Shown one piece after another: positions 55,597-63,957 of a stretch of 64,000 nt of DNA. This stretch comes from Bacteroidota bacterium (GTDB lineage Bacteria > Bacteroidota > Bacteroidia > Sphingobacteriales > Sphingobacteriaceae). The position numbers and the translations under genes were made by a program. Position 1 is the first letter of the stretch. The number at the start of each line of letters is the position of its first letter. The stretch spans positions 23,528-87,527 of the forward strand of contig JABDAU010000003.1 of assembly GCA_013289045.1 (NCBI GenBank). The letters are read 5' to 3'. The notes below the pieces were generated by a model, which saw only the letters and a list, made by a program, of their open reading frames with translations, searched no databases and was not told where the DNA came from.

Positions 55597-56973
55597 ATGA
55601 CTACCACCGAACAACTCTACCAAATCTACCTGCAACACCCGGTTATCAGCACTGATACCCGTAAAATAATGCCCGGTTGTATCTTCTTTGCTTTGAAGGG
55701 TGATAAATTCGACGCCAACACTTTTGCGGAGCAGGCTATCGCCGAAGGCGCTGCTTATGCAGTGATCGATAACCCGGAATATGAAAAAGGCGAACAATAT
55801 TTATTGGTTGCGGATGTACTCAGTTCTTTACAGGATCTTGCCCGCCATCACCGCAGGAAGCTGACCATCCCTGTCGTGGGGCTTACGGGTACTAATGGAA
55901 AAACCACTACAAAGGAACTAATCAACGCGGTGCTTTCGCAGAAATTTAATACGCTGGCTACGCAGGGGAATTTGAACAATCATATCGGTGTGCCGCTTAC
56001 CATGCTTTCCATAAAACCGGAGCATGAAATGGCGGTGATAGAGATGGGGGCTAATCATCAGAAGGAAATTGAGCTGCTTTGCAGTATTTCGCAGCCAAGT
56101 CATGGTATGATCACTAATATCGGCAAAGCACACCTCGAAGGTTTTGGCGGCGTTGAAGGGATCAAAAAAGGTAAAGGTGAGCTGTACGATTTTTTGGCGG
56201 GGAAATCGGAAAGCCCGGAAGTTGGAAAGTCCGGAAGTCAGAAAGAAGGTGTGGCTTTTGTAAATGGCGACGACCCGGTGCTGATGAAAATGCAGCAGGA
56301 CCGCGATTTAAAAAATGTAGTATTGTATGGCACTTCAAACAAAGCTAATTCCATCACAGGTAGCCTTACCGAAAACTCGCCCTATCTTTCTATCGAATGG
56401 ATAAATAATACATCCGGTGAAAAGCATATTGTAAAAACCAATCTTACCGGCGCTTATAACCTGGATAATATACTCGCGGCGGTTTGCATCGGCAATTATT
56501 TTAAGCTGACGGCTGATGAGATCAATGCAGGCGTTGCCGGTTACCAGCCGCAGAATAACCGCTCGCAGATCAAACAAACCGAAAGCAATACGCTCATTTG
56601 CGATTATTATAACGCCAACCCCAGCAGCATGGCGGTGGCTATAGAAAACATCAACAAGCTCAAGGCCGACAGGAAAGTGCTGATATTGGGCGATATGTTC
56701 GAGCTGGGCGATGAATCAGCCGCCGAGCACGAAGGCATCATCAAAAAAGCCCTGGATGCGGATGTGGACGAGCGGATATTTGTGGGAAACGCATTTCATG
56801 CTTTAAGACCGGAAGTCGGGAAGTCGGAAAGTCCGAAAGGTGGAAAGGTGACATTTTATCTTACCGTTGAAGAAGTTATTGAAGCGTTGAAATCTCATCC
56901 AATAAAAAATTCAACCATATTGATAAAAGGCTCACGCGGGATGGCTTTGGAGCGGTTGGTGGGCTTATTCTAA
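55597..56973 (+). CDS. murF: UDP-N-acetylmuramoyl-tripeptide--D-alanyl-D-alanine ligase
   Basis: 458 residues. Mur ligase order: N-terminal UDP-binding domain (ISTDTRKIMPGCIFFALKG), ATP P-loop GLTGTNGKTTTKEL near residue 100, central domain with MAVIEMGANHQKEIELL, and C-terminal domain with DYYNANPSSMAVAIENI and LILGDMFELGDES. It adds D-Ala-D-Ala to the peptidoglycan precursor in the cytoplasm. Two in-frame insertions, around residues 202-218 and 404-418, are encoded by 8-bp repeat arrays and are rich in Gly, Lys, Ser and Pro. A near-consensus box TACCTTTA (55582-55589) lies just before the ATG. Confidence 0.96.
   Translation: MTTTEQLYQIYLQHPVISTDTRKIMPGCIFFALKGDKFDANTFAEQAIAEGAAYAVIDNPEYEKGEQYLLVADVLSSLQDLARHHRRKLTIPVVGLTGTNGKTTTKELINAVLSQKFNTLATQGNLNNHIGVPLTMLSIKPEHEMAVIEMGANHQKEIELLCSISQPSHGMITNIGKAHLEGFGGVEGIKKGKGELYDFLAGKSESPEVGKSGSQKEGVAFVNGDDPVLMKMQQDRDLKNVVLYGTSNKANSITGSLTENSPYLSIEWINNTSGEKHIVKTNLTGAYNLDNILAAVCIGNYFKLTADEINAGVAGYQPQNNRSQIKQTESNTLICDYYNANPSSMAVAIENINKLKADRKVLILGDMFELGDESAAEHEGIIKKALDADVDERIFVGNAFHALRPEVGKSESPKGGKVTFYLTVEEVIEALKSHPIKNSTILIKGSRGMALERLVGLF
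56200..56249. repeat. 8-bp-period array inside murF, first copy
   Basis: Units AAATCGGA, AAGCCCGG, AAGTTGGA, AAGTCCGG, AAGTCAGA and AAG run in frame through murF, encoding the stretch around GKSESPEVGKSGSQKE. Confidence 0.8.
56805..56850. repeat. 8-bp-period array inside murF, second copy
   Basis: Units AAGACCGG, AAGTCGGG, AAGTCGGA, AAGTCCGA, AAGGTGGA and AAGG run in frame through murF, encoding the stretch around PEVGKSESPKGGK in the C-terminal domain. Confidence 0.8.
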
Positions 56974-56979
56974 ATATTT

Positions 56980-57309
56980 ATGGCTTTACTTAAATCATTT
57001 GCCTTATTTATCCTTGCCGGGCTATGCGAAATTGGCGGCGGCTACCTGATATGGCTTTGGCTTAAGGATGACCGCCCCTGGTGGTATGGCGTTTTTGGCG
57101 GCGTAGTCCTCATTTTATATGGCGTAGTTGCTACATGGCAAACTGCTAATTTCGGCAGGGTTTACGCAGCGTATGGCGGCATATTTATCGTAATGGCGCT
57201 GTTATGGGCATGGAAAGTAGACGGTTTTAAACCAGACAAATACGATGTCATCGGTGCAGTAATAGCGCTGATCGGCGCCTGCATCATCGTTTACTTTCCC
57301 CGTAAGTAA
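56980..57309 (+). CDS. YnfA-family (UPF0060) membrane protein
   Basis: 109 residues with four membrane helices. Family signatures are the opening LAGLCEIGGGYLIWLWL, the central YAAYGGIFIVMALLWAWKVDG, and the ending DVIGAVIALIGACIIVYFPR. Members resemble small multidrug-resistance proteins, but transport has not been settled. It starts 6 bp after murF and is probably cotranscribed; it converges with the esterase gene 6 bp downstream. Confidence 0.93.
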   Translation: MALLKSFALFILAGLCEIGGGYLIWLWLKDDRPWWYGVFGGVVLILYGVVATWQTANFGRVYAAYGGIFIVMALLWAWKVDGFKPDKYDVIGAVIALIGACIIVYFPRK

Positions 57310-57315
57310 CGCTGG

Positions 57316-59310
57316 TTACCTCACTCCTTCCCAATCATCCGTTTTAAATGGCGAAGCCGGTAATCCCACACCATTATACAAGTTACAAGCCGGGAAATTT
57401 GCCCATGCATACCTTACCGCTACAGGATTTGCAACATCCGTGCTTGTAACGATAACCTTATTGCCCAAGATCGTTGCACTGGCCGGGTGAAATACTTTGT
57501 CGGCACCTGCTATTGTGAAACCTTTCAGCGTATCGCTTTTTGCAGCTAATCCGCCGTCGGTGTATTTGAATGATAAGGTTATTTTACCGGCATCTATTTT
57601 TTGCGATTGATATAAAGGGCCGGAATATGGTATATTCTCGCCATAAGTTTTTGCCTTTGCAATCAGTGCCAGCCTGCGACCAACCTCCTGCTTATTCTGC
57701 GGGTGGATGCGGTTATAATCGCCGATATCTATCGTTACCACCATGCCGGTATTAGGGACAGATAAAGTTTTCAGCTGCGCGTAGCGTAAAGCCGGCCAAT
57801 CGGCTGCGGGCGGCTGATCTTTAGCGACATAGTTGGCTATTTGCACGTAGTAGAATGGGAAATCACCTTCGCCCCATTTCTGGCGCCAGTCGCTGATCAT
57901 GAGCGGGAACAGTTGCTCGTACTCATGCGGCCTGTCGGCATTGCTTTCGCCCTGGTACCAGATCACCCCTTTTATAGTGTATTGCTGGATGGGTTTGATC
58001 ATGGCGTTATAAATGATGGTCGGCTTGTTTGCGCTGGTTGGGTTTACGGGCGGTTGTGGTAAGCTCTTAAGTTCAGTAGCCAACTGATAATTCCATTCTC
58101 CTGCAAGGTCGATCTTTGCAGAGGTATCGCCTACAACCGATAAGGTCATCGGGCCTTTATTCAAGCCGCCTAAACCGCCATTATCAAAAACACGGATGGC
58201 AATGGTATTATCCCCTGCCTTTACCAATGCTGCCGGGATGGTATAGCTGCGTTTAAAAATAAACAGCTCGGTATGCCCTACTTCCGTCCCGTTAAAAAAT
58301 GAAACATCGTAATCATCGATGCCGCCGATATCCAGTTTCAACTCCTTACCCTCCCAGCCTGACGGCAGCTTTACCGTTTTGCGGAACCACGCAGTACCGT
58401 CATAATCAGGTACGCCGGCCTGCTCCCAATAGGCGGGCACAGTCATCGTTTTCCATTTCGAATCATCAAAGCTGTTTTGCGCCCATAATAATTTGCCGTT
58501 TTGCCAGGCCGGGTCTTTCGCATTGATAGCATCGATCCAGGCGCGTACGTTGTCTTTATATTTTTGATCGATCTTTTCCTGTGTCAGGCCATTTTCGGTT
58601 TCTTTTACAAATGGCACAAATGCCGGCATGGTTTTCAGCGCATTGCCGCTTGTCCAGGCTTCGGCAACAGTACCGCCCCAGGTGCTATTGATAATACCGA
58701 TGGGAATATGCTTATCATCATACAAGTTCTTTGCAAAAAAGTAAGCTACTGCCGAGAAATCGCGCACCGTTTTCGGATCACAGATGCTCCATCCCCATTT
58801 TACCGGCACATCCGTACGGGGTTGATAACTGGTTTTATTGTCTATCTTCAGCATACGGATCTGGGGGTAGTTCGCCGCATCGGCCAGTTCTTTATCCACG
58901 TTGATCACATCACCGTAAGGCCCTGCTACCTGCATTTCCATGTTCGACTGGCCAGAGCATATCCATACTTCGCCGATCAGCACATTATTCAAAGTTGTGA
59001 TGTCGCCATCGTCAAAAGTGATGCTGTATGGGCCGCCGTACGATGGGGTTGCAACTTTAACCTTCCAGTTTCCGGCAGTATCGGCTACCACCATGTATTT
59101 TTTATTGTTCCATGAAGTGGTGATCGTTACTGTCCGGCTTGGCTTGTCGGTACCCCATATGGATGCATTTGTTTTTTGCTGCAGCACCATGTTGTCGGTA
59201 AAGCAGGCCGCGGGAATCACCTTAGCATTGGCAACACTTACAAACAATAAAAACCCGGCGATAAAAAGCAGCTTTGCGTATCCTATCGAATAAAACGTTT
59301 TAGTTTTCAT
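57316..59310 (-). CDS. Sialate O-acetylesterase-like SGNH hydrolase, secreted
   Basis: 664 residues with a signal peptide ending VANAK. An SGNH esterase is split by an inserted domain: block I WICSGQSNMEMQVAGPYG near residue 115 carries the Ser, block III VIWYQGESNADRPHEY is near 450, and the Asp-His pair is in DIGDYNRIHP near 530. Residues about 270-400 form a beta-galactosidase-like jelly roll (AWFRKTVKLPSGWEGKELKL). The family removes acetyl groups from sialic acids or plant polysaccharides such as xylan. No sialidase is nearby, so plant glycan deacetylation is equally possible. Confidence 0.93.
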   Translation of the reverse strand: MKTKTFYSIGYAKLLFIAGFLLFVSVANAKVIPAACFTDNMVLQQKTNASIWGTDKPSRTVTITTSWNNKKYMVVADTAGNWKVKVATPSYGGPYSITFDDGDITTLNNVLIGEVWICSGQSNMEMQVAGPYGDVINVDKELADAANYPQIRMLKIDNKTSYQPRTDVPVKWGWSICDPKTVRDFSAVAYFFAKNLYDDKHIPIGIINSTWGGTVAEAWTSGNALKTMPAFVPFVKETENGLTQEKIDQKYKDNVRAWIDAINAKDPAWQNGKLLWAQNSFDDSKWKTMTVPAYWEQAGVPDYDGTAWFRKTVKLPSGWEGKELKLDIGGIDDYDVSFFNGTEVGHTELFIFKRSYTIPAALVKAGDNTIAIRVFDNGGLGGLNKGPMTLSVVGDTSAKIDLAGEWNYQLATELKSLPQPPVNPTSANKPTIIYNAMIKPIQQYTIKGVIWYQGESNADRPHEYEQLFPLMISDWRQKWGEGDFPFYYVQIANYVAKDQPPAADWPALRYAQLKTLSVPNTGMVVTIDIGDYNRIHPQNKQEVGRRLALIAKAKTYGENIPYSGPLYQSQKIDAGKITLSFKYTDGGLAAKSDTLKGFTIAGADKVFHPASATILGNKVIVTSTDVANPVAVRYAWANFPACNLYNGVGLPASPFKTDDWEGVR

Positions 59311-59460
59311 GGCTACAAACAGGTATAATTGGTCTTCGCCATAAAAATAGCAGATTAAGTGCTAAATAATCAAGAGGTAATACGACTTAATTTTACAAAT
59401 GTGTGAAAGGGATCTTAGCAGATCGTACGCCAGGAACTGCCACGTTTTTACCTGATGCGT

Positions 59461-60291
59461 TTAACTTACAGATATATATTTATCCAGTTCACCCTGCAGC
59501 AATCCGGCCTCTGCAATGAGTGCCTTATCCGCAATAAAGGAATCGATATCCAATGGCTTGTTAATGAGGCTTTTTTTGAAGACCTCATCAAAGCGGATAT
59601 TTTTTAAAGAAAAGTGCCATTGTTTCTTCATATAATCACAAACCTGGTAATCTTTTTCGTGCAATAATGAATAATTCAACACCATGTATTTCTCCTCCGG
59701 AAGCGACTCCACCAGTTTTAGCAATTCCTGGTTATAAGCTATCCAAACTTTCAGATATTTTTCAGATTTATCAATGTAAAAAGTATTCAAACGTTTGCTA
59801 CGCCTGAACGTCTTCCATATCAGCCTTGGAAAGTATTTGCGCGCAAGGTATTTCCGCTCGATATCCCTAAAATCGCGCTGCAACAGTGAGCTCACAACCG
59901 CATGATAATCGCGTGTAATTACGAGGTATTTCGCATCGGGCAGCAGCTCTTTGTAGGTATCCAAAAAAAGGCAGGTACGCGGGTCTTTCCATCCCCATTG
60001 GCTATGCAACCTGTTTTTTACACTGATGACGCTTTTTAGCTTCTCTTTATGATAAATGGAAACGGGGATATGATGCTCATCGATAAGGCCGGTATGAGGC
60101 AAATGGTTATCCGTAAGTATTTCTTCGTGTAGCTTGAGAAATTCGAGGTCCTCAAAATGGCCTTCCTGGTTTGAGGGTGCGGCACCCATTAAGGTCTCAC
60201 CAATTTGCAGCCCGCATCTGTTGAGCCAGTTTGAAATAAGCGATGTACCGGAACGGTGCATCCCTGCGATAATAAGCGTAGAATTTTGCAT
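59461..60291 (-). CDS. Sulfotransferase-family protein
   Basis: 276 residues. The 5'-phosphosulfate-binding loop is clear at the start: IIAGMHRSGTSLISNWLNRCG (residues about 7-27). YLVITRDYHAVVSSLLQRD matches the 3'-phosphate-binding motif with Arg and Ser near residues 125-135. The family transfers sulfate from PAPS to carbohydrates or other acceptors. No PAPS synthesis or sugar genes are adjacent, and the acceptor is unknown. Confidence 0.88.
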   Translation of the reverse strand: MQNSTLIIAGMHRSGTSLISNWLNRCGLQIGETLMGAAPSNQEGHFEDLEFLKLHEEILTDNHLPHTGLIDEHHIPVSIYHKEKLKSVISVKNRLHSQWGWKDPRTCLFLDTYKELLPDAKYLVITRDYHAVVSSLLQRDFRDIERKYLARKYFPRLIWKTFRRSKRLNTFYIDKSEKYLKVWIAYNQELLKLVESLPEEKYMVLNYSLLHEKDYQVCDYMKKQWHFSLKNIRFDEVFKKSLINKPLDIDSFIADKALIAEAGLLQGELDKYISVS

Positions 60292-60612
60292 AGGGGTAAT
60301 TGAAAAACTCTTGGACCAGTTAAAATTGTAAACGATTTTAAAAATATTTTATTTGTTTTTAACCGCATTTACGGTTCAAAAGTATTTAGTGCGGGATTTA
60401 ATTTGTGTAAATTATCGTTTACAAAGTCGGAAGGCCTATTTCGGAAAGTAGATTTTCAATGAAGTGCAGCACAGAATTAAACTGAATTCTGCTTCAAATA
60501 ATATTGTTATGCCTTCAAATCTACACGGTTTATTTTAACACAGAAACGCGGGTATGTAGCATAAAAATTACACTGCATACCCGCGTTGGGTATAGTTAAA
60601 AAAGGAATTTGC
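60292..60612. other. Gene-free interval with hairpins
   Basis: About 320 bp. It contains a terminator-like hairpin near 60545-60587, a small hairpin CAGAATT/AATTCTG around 60473-60491, and a possible decayed 8-bp repeat (AAGTCGGA, 60424-60431). No gene was seen. Confidence 0.4.
60545..60587 (-). terminator. Hairpin after the 2OG oxygenase gene
   Basis: AACGCGGGTATG and CATACCCGCGTT form a perfect 12-bp GC-rich stem with a 19-nt loop, starting 25 bp past the stop codon on the minus strand. No strong T-run follows, so it is a probable rather than certain terminator. Confidence 0.6.
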
Positions 60613-61575
60613 TTATTTTTTTAAACCTATTTCGCGCAGGCGCTCATCAAGATATTCGCCTGCGGTTATATCGGTGTATGCTTTTGGATGTGCCGCATCA
60701 ATGCATGACTCGAGGCAGGTAAGATCCATATCCGGTTTTGGGTGCATAAAGAAAGGTACCGAAAAGCGTGAATTTTTCATTTGCTCACGCGGCGGGTTCA
60801 CTACCCGGTGGGTGGTCGATTTCAGCTTGTTATTGGTTAAACGCTGCAGCATATCGCCTACGTTTACTACCAGATCTTCTCCATGCGCCCTTACCGGGAA
60901 CCATTTATTTTCGCGGGTAAGTAGTTCCAGGCCATCAGCGCTGGCGCCTATCAGCAGGGTGATGAGGTTGATATCTTCGTGTGCGCCTGCACGTACCGCA
61001 TCATCAGGTAAAGCATCCGGATCGAGTATCGGGAAGTAATGCAGCGTACGCAGGATGGAATTGCCTTCCTCTATCTTATTATCGAAATAATTCTCAGGCA
61101 GGTTGAGATATACGGCTATTGCCCGTAACAAATGTGCACCCGCCTGTTCCAGTTTCTGGTAAACTTCGCGGGTGGTGGTATTGAATTCAGGCAACTCGGA
61201 TACGACGATGTTATCCGGGTAATCAGCTTTTAATGGTGAATCTTCGGCCACGGTTTGGCCGATCTGCCAAAATTCTTTCAAGTCGGGCACTTTAAACCCT
61301 TTGGCTGTTTCTTTATTCTTACCGGTGTAGCCACGCTGGCCGGCCAGCTCGGCAATTTCGTATTGTTGCTTGGTCGCCTCGGGTAATGCAAACAGTTCTT
61401 TTACCTGTTCGTACAGTTTATCTATCAGTTGCTTGCTTAAGCCATGATTGGTAATGGTAACAAAGCCGGTTTCGTTAAAGGCCTGGCCAATGGCATCAGA
61501 AAATTGCTTGCGTTGTTCGGCAGTGCCGTTTATATAGGTATCCAGGTCGAGGCGAGGAATATTTACTGTACTCAT
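60613..61575 (-). CDS. 2OG-Fe(II) oxygenase, isopenicillin N synthase-like
   Basis: 320 residues. The N-terminal DIOX_N-like segment reads NETGFVTITNHGLSKQLIDKLYEQ. The iron triad is His and Asp in GAHEDINLITLL near residue 195 and His in STTHRVVNPP near 250; the oxoglutarate Arg is in NSRFSVPFF. Such enzymes hydroxylate or oxidise small molecules; the bacterial substrate is usually unknown. A perfect -7 box lies upstream. The last 23 bp of the coding region and its 3' flank recur inverted at the right end of this window. Confidence 0.92.
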   Translation of the reverse strand: MSTVNIPRLDLDTYINGTAEQRKQFSDAIGQAFNETGFVTITNHGLSKQLIDKLYEQVKELFALPEATKQQYEIAELAGQRGYTGKNKETAKGFKVPDLKEFWQIGQTVAEDSPLKADYPDNIVVSELPEFNTTTREVYQKLEQAGAHLLRAIAVYLNLPENYFDNKIEEGNSILRTLHYFPILDPDALPDDAVRAGAHEDINLITLLIGASADGLELLTRENKWFPVRAHGEDLVVNVGDMLQRLTNNKLKSTTHRVVNPPREQMKNSRFSVPFFMHPKPDMDLTCLESCIDAAHPKAYTDITAGEYLDERLREIGLKK

Positions 61576-61605
61576 ATGATCGTTTACTAATAGGTGTTAA
61601 AAATT

Positions 61606-61613
61606 CAAAGTTA
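61606..61613 (-). promoter_or_regulatory. -7 promoter box for the 2OG oxygenase
   Basis: The minus strand reads TAACTTTG (TAnnTTTG), predicting a leader of about 26 nt to ATG 61575. Confidence 0.55.
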
Positions 61614-61689
61614 ATAAAGCGCTGAATAAAATAAAGCAAACTGAAATCGTTATAAATCCATAACTTTAATAATCTATAACTCATACAAC

Positions 61690-62178
61690 GTGAAATTTAC
61701 TAATTCGTTTACAAAACTGAAGGTACAAGGCATGGTTCTGAAATGTTTTTGCCTGTTTTTACCGCTATTCGCATTATCTGTTGCAGCACATGCGCAGAAA
61801 GAGCAAAAAGACCCGCATAGCATAATTTTTACAGACGGCACTTTTAACGATGTGCTTAAAAAGGCTGCGGCCCAGCATAAGTTTGTTTTTGTGGATGCTT
61901 ATGCCAGCTGGTGCGGCCCATGTAAATTATTAAAGGCCACAACCTTTCACAATAAAAAAGCGGCCGATTTTTACAATGCTAATTTTGTAAATATCTCTAT
62001 CGATATGGAAAAGGGCGAAGGCCCGCAGCTTGCACAGGCATGGGGAATAACTGCCTATCCTACTTTGATAGTTTTTGCACCGGATGGCAAACCTTTAGGG
62101 GGCACAGTTGGTTATGTAAGCGCTGATGACCTGGTGAAGCTTGGCAAACAGGCAATGAGCCATATGGTTATCAATTAA
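61690..62178 (+). CDS. Thioredoxin-family protein, exported
   Basis: 162 residues from GTG 61690; ATG 61732 gives 148 residues and also keeps the signal peptide (KCFCLFLPLFALSVAAHAQ). GTG is preferred slightly because a near-consensus box TAACTTTA at 61661-61668 would then give a 17-nt leader, though GTG starts are uncommon here. The redox motif WCGPC lies near residue 77 (YASWCGPCKLL), and the cis-Pro is in ITAYPTLIVF. It is probably a periplasmic disulfide reductase. Confidence 0.88.
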   Translation: MKFTNSFTKLKVQGMVLKCFCLFLPLFALSVAAHAQKEQKDPHSIIFTDGTFNDVLKKAAAQHKFVFVDAYASWCGPCKLLKATTFHNKKAADFYNANFVNISIDMEKGEGPQLAQAWGITAYPTLIVFAPDGKPLGGTVGYVSADDLVKLGKQAMSHMVIN

Positions 62179-62201
62179 TGATTTTCACGGAAAAGAAAAA
62201 A

Positions 62202-62233
62202 GGCCGTAAAAACTCTCGCAGTTTTTAGCGGCC
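62202..62233 (-). terminator. Terminator between convergent genes
   Basis: GGCCGTAAAAACT pairs with AGTTTTTAGCGGCC with one bulge. A T-rich run follows on the minus strand, so it best fits the end of the phosphoribosyltransferase transcript, some 215 bp after that stop codon. It may also stop the thioredoxin transcript. Confidence 0.55.
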
Positions 62234-62449
62234 TACATCTACCTATGAAAACAACCCTTTTTGAGTAAGGGTATTGTTATTAACCCAAAAGCAATGCCAA
62301 ACTCAAAAAATGCGTTGTAATAGTTAAAAATAACCATGTGGGGCGCGACCAATAAATCAGATTGTAGAATATTCGCCCGTGAATGGGCAATTTTTACACA
62401 TCGTGTAACATTTTTGTTATTATTTACCCAAAAGCTAAGGAAGGTAATT

Positions 62450-62959
62450 TTAGGTTAAAAATACGGCATCTTCATGCCCATTCTCAGTTAATACCACATC
62501 AACGCGCTCCTTCAAAACAGTAGACAGGGCAATGCCGGCATAATCGGTGGTAATGGGGAAATTTTTGTGGTTACGGTCTACCAGCACTGCTGTGCGAAGT
62601 TTCTTTAAACGAACATCTATAAAAACGCCGAAACCATAGGCCAGGGTTTTACCGGTGTTCAGCACATCATCAACCAGTATTACCGCTTTATCTGTGCAAT
62701 CCGCCACTTCAAAATCGATATTCGCTTTCAGGCTGCTGCTTTGCTTATCTACCTCGATACTGATGAGCCGGCTTTTAAAGGGCGCTATCCCGTCCAGTAT
62801 TTTTTTCAACCGGGCAGCAATGTGGTTACCGCGCGGTAAGATGCCGGCAATGATGATCTCATCCTCATCGTAGTTATCTTCCAGGATCTGGTAAGCAATG
62901 CGGTCGATCTTTTGCTGGATCTGCTGCTGGTTTAATATGAGTAGCTTTTTTGCGGTCAT
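62450..62959 (-). CDS. PyrR-like phosphoribosyltransferase
   Basis: 169 residues. The PRPP-binding motif reads VILVDDVLNTGKTL near residues 91-104, and the N-terminal core IIIAGILPRGNHIAARL is the type I PRTase flexible-loop region. It resembles PyrR/uracil phosphoribosyltransferase-like proteins, which use PRPP and uracil or regulate pyrimidine genes. The exact substrate is not decided by the sequence. It follows the 129-residue gene by 42 bp. Confidence 0.88.
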   Translation of the reverse strand: MTAKKLLILNQQQIQQKIDRIAYQILEDNYDEDEIIIAGILPRGNHIAARLKKILDGIAPFKSRLISIEVDKQSSSLKANIDFEVADCTDKAVILVDDVLNTGKTLAYGFGVFIDVRLKKLRTAVLVDRNHKNFPITTDYAGIALSTVLKERVDVVLTENGHEDAVFLT

Positions 62960-63001
62960 GGCTTAGTAGCTATTACAAGGCTGACGCTGTAAATATAGGA
63001 A

Positions 63002-63391
63002 TTAATCTTTTGCGTAAGGGAAATACACAAAATTAGCCCCCTCGAGCACTACCACAAAAACGCACATAAATTTATCAGGACTTTTATAAGAGCTGATAAA
63101 ACGTTCGCGCAGCTCCTTTTTAATCACGCCGCGCTCTATGAATTCTTCCAGCGTTGAGGCCTGGATGCTCCATTCGCTGTTCAGGTCGTTTTTATCGAGG
63201 ATCATTTCGCCAAGGCCAACCTCATGCTGATGAGCGATGAATATAGGGTATTGCGACAAGCCTTCTACCATAATTTCGATAGCCACTTCGCGGATAGATT
63301 CGTTGAAAAATTTCAGATCGGTCTCCAGGCTCAGCAGCGGACTTTGGGCTTTATCGTTGGGATTTTCGTTTAATAGTTCTTCGGGATCCAT
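63002..63391 (-). CDS. Conserved-looking cytoplasmic hypothetical protein
   Basis: 129 residues from ATG 63391 (MDPEELLNENP). The open frame extends upstream, but that part overlaps the promoter and lacks protein-like composition. The body is helical-to-mixed (ESIREVAIEIMVEGLSQYPIFIAHQHEVGLGEMILD) and ends EGANFVYFPYAKD. No family recognised. It has a perfect -7 box and is the first gene of an operon with the phosphoribosyltransferase. Confidence 0.7.
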   Translation of the reverse strand: MDPEELLNENPNDKAQSPLLSLETDLKFFNESIREVAIEIMVEGLSQYPIFIAHQHEVGLGEMILDKNDLNSEWSIQASTLEEFIERGVIKKELRERFISSYKSPDKFMCVFVVVLEGANFVYFPYAKD

Positions 63392-63747
63392 ATTAATTTT
63401 TGTGATTGCACCGATTATCGTTAGTGATTTCACCGATGGCAAAGTTAGTAATTTTCTAAATCGCTGTTTCCGGGGGATAACACATAACGCTGGCTTAAGC
63501 TGCCGATAGTTTAGTAAGCTACAAAATGCTACACCTTTACACACAAAAACGCTACGCTTTGGCTACACTTTGCTACACGTGTTAATATTTTAATATGCAG
63601 ATATACAGTTAGATGCGATTTATTTTAGCTGATCGTTCTGTGTAAATATACCTCTCCAAACGCTACACTAAAACCGCTAAAAAGTGGTAGAAAGTAGTCA
63701 ATTTACAGGAAATTGTGTCAGCAGATTTTGCTAATCTAAACACCCAA
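63392..63747. other. Gene-free interval with GCTACA boxes
   Basis: About 356 bp. It holds a -7 box at 63440-63447, six GCTAC(A/G) words at 63518, 63528, 63551, 63562, 63572 and 63662 (several 10-11 bp apart), and a short ATATGCAG-type repeat at 63593-63608. No gene was seen. Confidence 0.45.
63440..63447 (-). promoter_or_regulatory. -7 promoter box for the 129-residue protein gene
   Basis: The minus strand reads TAACTTTG (TAnnTTTG), predicting a leader of about 44 nt to ATG 63391 and supporting that start. Confidence 0.5.
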
Positions 63748-63957
63748 CTATTCACCGCGCAGCACCAGCAGCGCCACATTTTCCACGTGCTGTGTATGCG
63801 GGAACATGTCAACCGGTTGAATTTTTACCGTGTCGTATTTTTCTTTTAACACCAGCAGGTCGCGGGCCTGGGTGGCGGCGTTGCAGCTTACGTAAACTAT
63901 TTTGGGCGCTTCAATCTCCATCAGGCGCTGTACCACATCGGGGTGCATACCTGCGCG
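63748..63957 (-). CDS. 23S rRNA (uracil-5)-methyltransferase RlmD-like, C-terminal fragment
   Basis: About 70 residues of the C-terminal end remain. RAGMHPDVV, VYVSCNAATQARD with the nucleophile Cys, DMFPHTQHVEN with the general-base Glu, and the ending NVALLVLRGE match RlmD/RumA SAM-dependent enzymes. The expected PP before RAGMH is missing; the frame instead runs into an inverted copy of the 2OG-oxygenase 3' end. The gene is therefore broken here, by rearrangement or by an assembly chimera. Confidence 0.85.
   Translation of the reverse strand, partial: RAGMHPDVVQRLMEIEAPKIVYVSCNAATQARDLLVLKEKYDTVKIQPVDMFPHTQHVENVALLVLRGE

Noticed and set aside
63392..63544. A longer start for the 129-residue protein gene
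   Set aside because: The added residues overlap a perfect -7 promoter box, and the sequence before ATG 63391 does not look coding.
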